Shown here one piece after another: positions 55,327 to 64,000 of a stretch of 64,000 nucleotides of DNA. The stretch's first letter is position 1, and each line of letters starts with the position of its first letter. The position numbers and the translations under genes are program-made. Origin of the DNA: Puccinellia tenuiflora (Eukaryota; Streptophyta; Magnoliopsida; Poales; Poaceae); the NCBI GenBank assembly GCA_012064385.1, contig QRDG01001874.1:1-64000 (forward strand), in the 5' to 3' direction. Under the pieces are notes generated by a model. It saw nothing but the letters and a program-made list of their open reading frames with translations. It searched no databases and had not been told where the DNA came from.

Positions 55327-56570
55327 CTAGATCTATTCGTAGATGTTGGTGCGATTAGAACACAAGGAGTTGTGGGCATTGATATTTCATGTTGCTACCT
55401 TCTAGCGTGCACTTTGCATCTTTGCGGTATTGTGAGATTGAAGCGGCCCGGACCAACCTTACTCGTCCACGCACGAGAGACCGGTTCCACGATTGACATG
55501 CAACTTGTATTGCATAAGTGGCTACCGGGTGTCTATTTCTCTTGCTCTAGTGAGGATGCAATTTTCAATGGAAGACCTTTCAAAAGGATGAGTAAATAAG
55601 CAACTATTATATCACCGTTGTGGTTTTGCGTAGATTAGAATGGTTCTATCTCGTTGACCCAAGCCACGTAAAAATTGCACAAACAAATTAGAGGACATCT
55701 AACTTGTTTTTGCAGGGGTCTGTGATGTGATATGGCTGATGTGTGATTTGTGATAATGTATGCAATGATCATGTTTGTAATATTTCGCGACTTGCATGTC
55801 GACGAGTACGGCAACCGGTAGGAGCCATATGGTTGTCTATTATTTTATGTGACCTACGTGTCAATGAATAACCATGTAATTGCTTTACTTTCTCGCTAAG
55901 AGTAGAATTAGTAGTAGTTGCAATAGTTGGTGGACAACCATGGTGGAGGCGCCATAATGCCGGAGGTGATGGAGATCATGCCGGTGGTTTGGAGATGGAG
56001 ATCAAAAGCACAAGAAGAAAAGGCCATATCATATCACAATTTATGAATTGCATGTGATTTTAATCCTTTTATGCACCTTATTGCTTGCTTAGATTTGATC
56101 GCGACGGTAGCATGATAAGGTGACCTCTCACGTTAATATCAAGATAATTAAGTGTTCATCCCTAGTATGCGCCGTTGCAAAAGTTCGTCGTTTTGAAGCA
56201 CCACGTGATGATCGGGTGTGATAGATTCAACGTTCACATAGAACGGGTGTAAGCCAGTTTTTGCACATGCATGAAATACTACGGTAAATCTTGATGAGCC
56301 TAGCATGTACAGACATGGCCTCGGGAACACGGAACCGAAAGGTTAAACACGAGTCATATGAATGATATGATCAACACTGAGTTGTTCACCTTTGAAGCTA
56401 CATCATCTCACGTGATGATCGTTGTGGTGTAGTGGATTTGGATCATGTGTCACTAAACAACCGGAGAGATGTTGAGTTTAGTGGGAGTTCATGTAGTAAT
56501 TTGATTAATATGAACATAAAATTATTATAAACAAAAGTCCTAAGATGTCTTTGCAAAATCCTTGTAGATC
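55327..56570 (+). other. BARE-like long untranslated leader
   Basis: About 1.2 kb without a supported gene. It contains leader words familiar from Angela/BARE elements, such as ATGATCGGGTGTGATAGATT, AGCATGTACAGACATGGCCT and TTTAGTGGGAGTTCATGTAG. An ORF at 55207-55599 is spurious. Confidence 0.7.
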
Positions 56571-57189
56571 ATGGCTGACTATGGTAGCATGTTCGTTGCT
56601 GAGGAGCTACATCTTGATGGGTCAAATTTTATCGAGTTGTACCTGCATCTTAGAGAAGTCCTAACAACCCATGATGAACTCTACGTGCTACATGAAACTT
56701 TAGAAGAGAAACCCGAGGCTTCTGCAAGTTACAATAAGCGTATGGCTTGGCTCAATCGGAGCAAGACTCAGATTCAAGTCAAATGGTTGATGAGTGTCTT
56801 CATGAATTCTGACCTAGCTAAACAATTCAAGAACTTGAGTGCCATTGAGACTATCAATGAGCTAAAGAAAATGTTCATAGCACAAGTGAGAATTGCGAGG
56901 TTTGAAGGTCTAGATGAATTTCTTTCAACTAAGATGGAAGAAAAATGATTGCTTGGAAGAGCATCTGAAGAAAATGTATAAGATATATTACACTCTGGTG
57001 GATGCTTGGGATATGGAGATGAGTGACGAATTCGCGATAGATGGGTTGTTGCGCTCGCTTCCCCCCAGCTTCAAGAATTGTGTCAGAGACTTTGTCAAGG
57101 AAATGGATTCGATCACTTACCCTGAACTGGTGTGTATCGACTTCATCGTATCGAAAGGAATCCCCTGGCAAAAGAAGTTGACAAGGTAG
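56571..57189 (+). pseudogene. BARE-like copia gag, frameshifted and truncated
   Basis: ATG 56571 starts MADYGSMFVAEELHLDGSNF, with the copia gag pattern (NKRMAWLNRSKTQIQVKWLM, then RIARFEGLDEFLSTKMEE). An extra A in a run of five As near 56940 shifts the frame. The second piece reads NDCLEEHLKKMYKIYYTLVD and DGLLRSLPPSFKNCV, the usual gag continuation. It stops at 57187-57189 without the CCHC knuckle, and no protease, integrase or RT follows before Tat-B. Confidence 0.8.
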
Positions 57190-58078
57190 AAGGTATATTT
57201 TGATATACTAGTTATAAATGTTTAATGTCCTATTTACACTTGTGGTGAGCTAAGTATTTGATACTTGTGCTGTTTTGTGAAAACAGGGCCTGCCGTTTGA
57301 GAAGTGCATGGAGGGACTAAGTGGATTTCGCGGCAAGATGGCTATCAAGGAGTTGATGCTGGTGACATTCTACTTTTACATTTATCGTTTTAAATTAAAG
57401 GATTTGAATAAGTTTTCTAATCGAATTAAGTGTGATCTTTAAATTAGTGTGTCTCGGTTTGTGAGACGGTTATTCATGTTAAAGACAAGTGGTTGTTCTA
57501 TTTTCATGAGTAACCCTTTTTGGTGATCACGTTTCGATTACGAGATTATTATCCTTCGTTTGATTTAAACGATGATTAGTTAAACATTTATAAAGTGTGA
57601 AAACATACGAAAATATCCAATACTTAATGATGAGTCTTTGTTTTAATTGTGCTATTAGTGTTGAAGAGCATTTTGATGCGCATCACTAAGTAGTGAGATT
57701 AAAATGTCATTTTATGAAAATGCCATGAGTAGCTAAAAATAAAACACAAGTGTTGGTTGAATTATTTAGTGAATAAGTTACATCATTATTTTATGTGTGC
57801 TTCATCATAAACGAGTGAATAGATGTATTTATTTAAGTTATGATGAGACCATATTATTTTTGGAAGTAAAGGATTTTAAGTTAACAAGATAATTGAGTCT
57901 TTTTTATTTGATCAAAAGAGACAAAATATTTGAGTTATTGTTTAGTATGCAGACTTGTGACAAGTGTTATCACAAATTGCAATAGTTAGAGTTTAATCAA
58001 AAGTGTTTTGATGCGGCCTAAAGTATTGTAGTCACATTATATTTGATATTGTCGCAACAGTGGAACATGGGGTTCCCC
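57190..58078 (+). other. Unassigned AT-rich stretch
   Basis: No gene seen. AG|GTAGAAGG (57185) to AAACAG|GG (about 57287) looks like a GT-AG intron followed by a short exon-like GC-richer piece (57288-57370). After that it is AT-rich with no ORF. It could be the rest of a diverged copia derivative or an older insertion site. Confidence 0.4.
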
Positions 58079-58993
58079 TGATGCGGTCAAAGTGGGTCCA
58101 TCGCGCATGGGCCCACCAAGGAGGCGCTCAAGGCCAAGGCACAAGACTGGCAGATGGGCCCCCCCATCTGCCCCACGGCGTCCCGACGCACACAGCATCG
58201 ACAACCAAGGCAAAGGACCCGGGGACCCCCCAGGGCCCCCTCGACCCGGAAGCAGGCATGGTGGTCTCGGGGACCCCGACGTCCGGCAGGAGGCCAGGCT
58301 CACCTCCGGGAACCAACCTCTAGTGCGTAAAGACGATAAGCTTGCCAGCCCTGGCTGGAAGCTCATAGAAGACTTGGGCGCCAAAGGGGGGCAGAGGCGG
58401 AAAAGCTGTCAGCCTCTGTCCGCCCTCCCTGGAAAAGGTGGGCGGCCGCACCTACCCCCTCTGAGAAGAATACTTGGACGAGAGGAGGCCACGTCGCCTC
58501 CTAAGGAGAACCCGGAGGGGTTTTCCCGCCAAAACCCCTCCGGCCCCAAGGGTGCACCTGTGGTATCCCCTTAGCCTATAAAAGGAGGACCGAGGCACCC
58601 AAGGAGAGGACGGAACACCTGCGAGTTGGAGGCTAGGCTAGGTAGCGCACAAGTCCGAGATTAGCTTAGGCGAGAGGTGATCTCCTCCGGGTCAGGATCT
58701 GCTCGTCTTCAACCTCTAGCCAACACCTCCCGGGTTCTCACCCGCGACCACCATTGTAAAGCTACACCATGATACACCACTCAATCCAGACATGCAGGAG
58801 TAGGGCTGTTAGCCTCCGGGCGGCCTGAACCTGGGTAAACTCCTTGTGTCTCTGTGATGCTTGCTAGCACGTAGATCTCATGCGTAGACGAAGCCCCCGG
58901 GCGGAAGACGTTTCTCAGCCTCCTTCGCGCCCCATACCGAACCTAAAAAGGGGGTATCCTTTACTCCCGGTGTCCGTGATCCAAGACACGACA
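58079..58993 (+). repeat. Tat-B 5' LTR (boundary tentative)
   Basis: From TGATGCGGTC to GACACGACA, followed by TCTGGCGCGCC. TATAAAAG at 58577-58584 is a clear TATA box. The GC-rich upstream part gives spurious ORFs on both strands. Confidence 0.65.
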
Positions 58994-58995
58994 TC

Positions 58996-59014
58996 TGGCG
59001 CGCCAGGTAGGGGG
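58996..59014 (+). other. Tat-B primer binding site-like sequence
   Basis: TGGCGCGCCAGGTAGGGGG lies two bases after the LTR end, a primer-site sequence common after LTRs of grass gypsy elements. I cannot name the tRNA with certainty. Confidence 0.7.
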
Positions 59015-59127
59015 CGCAAGCGCTGGTTTCATCTTCATCGGCTTCGTGTTCTTCGTCGAGATCTTCCTCAAGTTCTTCATCGGCTTCGAGATCTTCGAGG
59101 AGATCCTCTTCAAGCTCTTCATCGACC

Positions 59128-60960
59128 ATGGCACTGAAGAAGAGGCCCGACGCCTAGGCGTCCAAACTGGTCTCCCCCACGCGCTCTCAGGCTACTGGCG
59201 AGCGTCGCGCTGCTGCGGCAAACCGGGCTTCTCCGGGCGGGGCAGGCGGCCCAACCCGTAGCGGTGAAGATGGTGGCATGGAGAAGAGCATTGGCGGCAA
59301 CACCGGCAAGGACCCCTCTGTCGGTGAAAAAAGCGAGGGTACCCGCACTGGCAAGGGTCAGCAAGGCTCCAAGAGCAAGTCTTGCACTCTCCTTTCGAAG
59401 GACGCGTAGGCCCATCACGACGCCCGCGTCACCGCCAATGCTCTGATCCAGTTTCCACCCAGCACCGACAACCCCAAGGTCTACCAGGAGTGGCGGATCC
59501 GTGTGGAGGAACTCCTCCACTTCGCTGACAGCGGTCCCAGGTGTGAGCCCGTTCACGCCCCCACCGTCGACAGCCCCAGAGCCAAGGGAGCAGAGGCGCG
59601 AGAACCCCGGGACCCTCCCCGGGGAGATCGCCCAGGTGAAGCCGTGCCTCCTTAAGCAAACCCTCCTGCGGCGGGTCGGGCGAACCACAACTGCGGCCCG
59701 GCCATCTCTATTGGTTCTTCCTCCACGCGCAACCAGGATCTGCGCAACGACCTCAACAACCCTCTCCATGAAGATGCACGCACCCGCATCGAGCGTCGCC
59801 GAGAATGCCATCGACGGGAAGATCGGGACGACGACATCGCCGAGGGCTGCCTCGCCCTCTCCCCTGAGTTTCGCCAGGCCACCTGGCCCAAGAAGTTCAA
59901 GATCGACGTCCTCCGCTACGATGGCACCACCAACCCCCGGGACTTCCTGCAGCTGTACTCGCTGGCTGCGGTGGTTGCCGGGGCCGACGAGGTCATGATG
60001 GCCAACTGGTTCCCGTTGGCCCTGAAGGGAGATGCTCAGTCATGGCTCCTCAACCTCCCCAAGTGCTCCATCCGATCCTGGCGGGCACTAAAGGAGGCGT
60101 TCCTGGGGGCTTTCCAGGGCGGGTACCAGCGCCCAGGAGTTCCCAGCGACCTGCACGACTTCAAGCAGCTTCTGGGTGAAACTCTCCGCAAGTTCATCCA
60201 ACGCTTCACCCCGAAGACGAACACCATCCCATGCATCAAGGAGGAGCTGGTGATCCAGTCCTTCCACGCCAACGTTTGACACACCCGAATGCGCGAGAAG
60301 TTGAGCACTCATCGCATCGAGACTACCCGCGAGCTATGGGAACTCGCGGACCGCTGCACCCGCGCAGAAGAGGGGGTCAGAGTCCCCGGGGAGAAGGAAC
60401 TCGAGGACAAGGCCACCCTCGCCAAGAGCAAGAAGCGGGACCTCGGTCCCGACAAGCGTGTCTTCGTCACCGAGCCTCTCCCCAAGAAGGTCAAGCCGGC
60501 CTCGACTTCTGAGGGTGATGAAGATCCATGGTGCCACGTCCACCCTGACGGCAATCAACCGCTCAAGGACTGCCGCCAAGTGAACGGCCTCGCCGCGCGT
60601 ACGCAACGTCAGGGTGGCGGGACCGGCCCAGGTGCCTCCTACAGCTGCAGACTCCACGGGCACTATTCCCGGAACTGTCCCACAGGTCGCCAAGACGGTG
60701 ACAGCCGGGGATGGGGATGTGGTGGAGGACGCAGAGGCCGCGGAGGAGGGCGCGGTGGCCAAGGTGGACGCGGGCCAAACAACGCGGAGTTCACCGACAA
60801 CAGGGACGCTCCGGCTCCTCAGGGTGGCAGCAACGGACAATTCCAAGAACTCAATGGCGTCGTCGGGTGCATCGACGGGGGAGCCTCCCTGCCTCCCTCC
60901 AACAGCGCCGGCAAGAGACTCGTCGAGGAGCTTAACGCAGTCGCCTCGGCGCCGCTAAAG
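59128..60960 (+). pseudogene. Tat-B gag with zinc knuckle, several stops
   Basis: ATG 59128 (MALKKRPDA, good context GACCATGG) starts one frame that runs to the protease with stops at about 59155 (TAG), 59407 (TAG), 59653 (TAA) and 60278 (TGA). Each fits a C-to-T change of CAG, CAA or CGA. The gag domain is FKIDVLRYDGTTNPRDFLQL to VIQSFHANV. The zinc knuckle reads SYSCRLHGHYSRNC, whose first Cys is replaced by Ser. An RG-rich tail follows (about 60700-60775). Confidence 0.85.
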
Positions 60961-61669
60961 CCTCTGGAGTGGTCCAACCAGGTCATCTCCTTCGACCCGG
61001 AAGATCACCTGGACAACACCGTCAAGGTAGGGACACTGCCCCTAGTCATGTCGCCCATCATCCACAACTTCAAGGTCACCAAGATGCTGGTCGACGGAGG
61101 CTCCATCCTCAATCTGCTGACGGCGAAGGTCCTGCCCTCTCTGCAAATCCCTTTCTCCCGCCTGCAAGACATCGGCGTGCTCCAAGGCGTGAACGGGAAC
61201 TTCACACGGCCTCTGGGGAAGATCTCTCTTCCGGTCATGTTTGGTGGCCCTGAGAACTTCCGCACCGAGGAGATCATCTTCGACATCGCCGACAACCCGC
61301 TCCCTTAGAATGGCATACTCGGTTGACCCGCGCTGGCCATGTTCATGGCCGTCTCCCATTTCGCCTACAACATGATGAAGATCCCGACGGCTTGGGGTGT
61401 GATCAGGATCAAGGCCGAGACCGACGACGCCATCTACTGCGTCCAGAGACTGAACCAGACGGTGGCCACAATGGCGGACACTCGACAAGACGTGCAGGAC
61501 GCTGGTGCTGACGCTACTCTCGGGGGCGGAGGGAACCCCGGGAGCTCGGTGCCAGCGGCCTCCAAGAACGCGCCATTCCGCGGCGACCCACAGATGACCA
61601 AGAAGGTGGCACTTACGAGTGATGGCTAATGCACCATCACCATTGGTGCCCACCTCATCGACAAATAGG
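60961..61669 (+). pseudogene. Tat-B aspartic protease region
   Basis: In frame with gag: MLVDGGSILNLLTAKVLPSL is the retropepsin active-site box (Asp-Gly-Gly, the form seen in this family). PLGKISLPVMFGGPENFRTE is the second half. Stops lie at 61306 (TAG, Tyr codon in Tat-A), 61325 and 61627 (TGA/TAA changes), and then the shared TAG at 61667-61669 after HLIDK. Confidence 0.8.
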
Positions 61670-63130
61670 AAAGCGCGCTTGTCGCCTTCCTTCGGGAAAA
61701 TTCTGACGTCTTCGCATGGCAAGCTTCAGGTTTACCCAGTGTACCAAGGGAGGTGATCGAGCACAAGCTGGCGGTAAACACGGATGCCCACCCCGTGAAG
61801 CAAGTTCTGCGTAAGCAGAGCAAGGAAAAGTTGGAGTTCATCGTCTCCGAGACCGACAAGCTACTGGAAGCCGGCGTCATCAAGGTGGTGCCTCATCCCA
61901 CTTGGGTGGCCAACCCAGTGGTTGTGCCAAAGCCGAATTCCTCCAAGCTGCGACTCTGCGTTGACTTCACAGACCTGAACAAGGCCTGCCCCAAGGACCC
62001 GTTCCCTCTGCCACGCATTGATCAGATCGTTGACTCCACAGTCGGTTGCGAGTCGATGTGTTTCCTGGATGCCTTCTCCGGGTACCACCAGATCCTGATG
62101 GCGGTCGAGGACCAGGAGAAGACGGCCTTCATCACCCCCAAGGGCTGCTACTGCTACACCCAGATGCCTTTCGGCCTCCGGAATGCTGGCGCTACCTTCC
62201 AGCGCGCGATGCAAGCGTGCCTCGGGACCCAGCTGGGCCGCGATGTTGAAGCCTACATCGACAACATCGTGGTCAAGACAAGGTTCCAGGACTCCCTTGT
62301 AGAGGACCTACACGAAACTTTCGACAACCACCGCCGGGTCAATTTCAAGCTCAACCCCGACAAGTGCGTGTTCGAGGTCCCATCCGGCAAGCTGCTGGGT
62401 TTCCTGATCTCCCACCGGGGGATTGAGGCGAACCCTGACAAGATCAAGGCCATCGAACGAATGGAAGCGCCCCGGTGGGTCAAGGACATGCAGCGCCTCA
62501 ACGGGTGCATCACTGCACTCGAGCGCTTCACCTCAAGGCTTGGAGAGTGGGCTTTGCTGTTCTTCAAGTTGCTCAAGAAATCGGGGCCCCGTGGAGTGGA
62601 ACCCCGAGGCTGAGGAAGCTCTCCAATCACTCAAGAGCTATCTCGCCTCACCACCCGTCCTCGTGGCCCCAATGGAGAAGGAGCCCCTACTGCTGTACAT
62701 CGCGGCCACTAACCAAGTGATCAGCGCCGTGCTGGTGGCCGAACGCGATGCATATCCGAAGAAGCCAAGAAAGGGCAAGCATCCCGGGGACCCGTTCCCG
62801 GGGCAGTAAAGCAAGAAGGGGCGGCCGGGTGTTCAGGGGTTCGAAGATCCTAGCACCCCGCCCCCTCCCGTCGTCATAGAACCCCACGTTGTGGACGAAG
62901 GAATCCACTCCAAGGCGACACAGCCGGGGGCTACTCCGACAATACCTCGGAGCGCCAAGGACATGGAGGACATCGAACCCGCCAAAGGATCGACGACCCG
63001 CAAGGTGCAGCACCCGGTCTACTTCGTCAGCTCGATGATGCGCGACGCCCGGGAGCGATATCCCATGATGCAGAAGCTGCTGTTGGCGATCCTCATTGCC
63101 TCCCGCAAGATGAGGCCATAATTCGAGGGG
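61670..63130 (+). pseudogene. Tat-B reverse transcriptase and first RNase H
   Basis: The RT domain is long and clean (61753-62590): EAGVIKVVPHPTWVANPVVV, LRLCVDFTDLNKACPKDPFP, FLDAFSGYHQILM and QMPFGLRNAGATFQ. The catalytic box reads YIDNIVVK (about 62254), so the second Asp of the DD pair is Asn (GAC to AAC), which should abolish polymerisation. One extra G near 62586 shifts the frame before RNase H. RNase H then reads VEWNPEAEEALQSLKSYLAS, with a low-complexity insert (about 62755-63000), a TAA in it (62807-62809), and a TAA at about 63119 in the HYFEG motif. Confidence 0.85.
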
Positions 63131-63748
63131 CAACCGATCACGGTGGTGTCCAAGTACAACCAGAGGAGTCCCCTGGAGAACCCGCTGGCCACTGGACGCA
63201 TCTCGGCATGGGCCATGGAACTCCAGGGCTTCGGGCTCAAGTTCGAGCACGCGGACAACATCAAGAGCCAAGCACTGGCTGACTTCACAGCCGAGTGGAC
63301 CGAGACGGCGATCGACAACCCGGAGGAGGAAACAAGCCTTCCCGGGAAGGAGGATCCCGACACCTGGACCATACACTTCGACGGCTCCTACACCAAGGGG
63401 CAAGGAGGTGCCGGGGTCGTCCTCACTTCACCAACCGGCGAGCGCTTGAAGTACGTCGTCCAAATGCACTACCAAGGAAACATCTCCAACAACACAATGG
63501 AGTACGAAGGTCTGCTCACGGGACTTCGTGCTGCCATCGGCCTCGGCATCGGCAAGGTCATCGTCAAGGGTGACTCTCAGCTAGTCATCAAGCAAGTCAA
63601 CAAAGAGTACGCCTGTCCTCAGTTGGCGCCGTATGTCGAAGAAGTGTGGAAATTTAGCGACACTTCAGTAGTTTCGGAGCTGCTTAGGTGCCGCAGGAGG
63701 AAAACACATCCGCGGACGAGCTATCACAACTAGCGTCCAAGCGAGAAC
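63131..63748 (+). pseudogene. Tat-B second RNase H domain
   Basis: WTIHFDGSYTKGQGGAGVVL, NNTMEYEGLLTGLRAAIGLG and VKGDSQLVIKQVNKEYACPQ carry the Asp, Glu and Asp of RNase H. Near 63650 small deletions turn LQRHFSSFRAAYVPREEN (seen in Tat-A) out of frame. Confidence 0.8.
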
Positions 63749-64000
63749 CGGTACCTCCCGGGATCTACATCGAGGTGCTCAGGCAGCCTTCAGTCTCTCC
63801 CGAGAGGCTGAAGCCAAGTTCTTCAACGACAAAGGGGGCTGGCAACCCTTCTACACCCACAACACGGGTAGCCAGCCCGGAAGCCGAAGACCCGGGAGTG
63901 CCCACGGCCGACGAAGCTTTGCTTCCTTCTGGCCAGGAGGTACTGCTGGTGGAACGGACTCACCCACCCTGGGCCCAGGACATCATCAAGTACATGGTGG
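63749..64000 (+). pseudogene. Tat-B linker before integrase, cut by window end
   Basis: Matches 29289-29535 of Tat-A: PPGIYIEVLRQPSVSPERLK, a Thr/Ser/Pro-rich linker, and WAQDIIKYMV. The Tat-A stop in this linker is a Trp codon (TGG) here, showing the ancestral state. Integrase lies beyond the window. Confidence 0.8.

Larger units (their letters stand above)
58079..64000 (+). mobile_element. Tat-B: second Ty3/gypsy Tat element, 5' LTR to start of integrase, cut by window end
   Basis: Same family and strand as Tat-A. It is uninterrupted by insertions here and so serves as the template for recognising them. The 5' LTR (about 58079-58993), primer site, gag, protease, RT, RNase H, second RNase H and linker are in order. 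More than ten in-frame stops and a few frameshifts make it inactive. The left LTR boundary is inferred from TG...CA only; no target duplication can be checked. Confidence 0.85.

Noticed and set aside
59119..59811. 230-aa minus-strand ORF
   Set aside because: Antisense shadow of Tat-B gag in GC-rich sequence.

Overview
The window is repeat DNA from a grass nuclear genome, most likely a pooid (wheat, barley or oat relative). The clues are a BARE/Angela/WIS-type copia LTR head at 53455, a grass-type CACTA element ending in CACTACTAGAAAAAA, several LTR retrotransposons primed by plant tRNAs, and very heavy nesting. I find no host gene outside transposons, no tRNA or rRNA gene and no bacterial feature. 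The only host-derived coding sequence I can support is a small exon captured inside the CACTA element.

Layout. The oldest layer is a decayed Ty3/gypsy element of the Tat lineage (Tat-A, plus strand, about 1-52157). Its gag, protease, RT, two RNase H domains and integrase zinc finger are scattered in pieces: 1-173, 1947-5540, 29289-29734 and 52066-52157. Three insertions broke it, each with a clean 5-bp target duplication. They are a solo LTR (174-1941, CCTGC), a non-autonomous LTR element RLX-1 (5541-29283, minus strand, tRNA-Asp primer site, CCGGT) and a tandem LARD-like array (29735-52060, plus strand, GTCAC).

RLX-1 holds two later arrivals. One is a 5'-truncated CACTA transposon (7694-19269) with a TNP2 transposase, a four-exon TNPA/Ulp1-like gene, a small RNase H1-type hybrid-binding membrane protein, a captured glutaredoxin-fold exon and a nested LINE. 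A 123-bp host duplication flanks it. The other is a 4.85-kb LTR element RLX-2 (22037-26888, minus strand, tRNA-Lys primer site, CCAAT) whose interior is mostly short tandem repeats.

The LARD-like array has three LTRs of about 4.8 kb and two internal domains of about 1.9 kb (LTR-int-LTR-int-LTR). One internal domain keeps an intact 263-aa ORF of unknown function. The third LTR was invaded by RLX-3 (44744-48774, CCGCA), a 4.0-kb element with 277-bp LTRs. RLX-3 encodes one reading frame of about 1,060 codons broken by a single UGA; its second half carries seven WDPG motifs and no recognisable gag or pol domain. This is the best candidate for something undescribed.

To the right are a fragment of another LTR element (52158-53454), the 5' part of a BARE/Angela-like copia element (53455-57189 or beyond), an unassigned AT-rich stretch (57190-58078), and a second Tat copy (Tat-B, 58079-64000). 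Tat-B runs from its 5' LTR to the start of integrase and is riddled with stop codons mostly explained by C-to-T decay. The window ends inside it.
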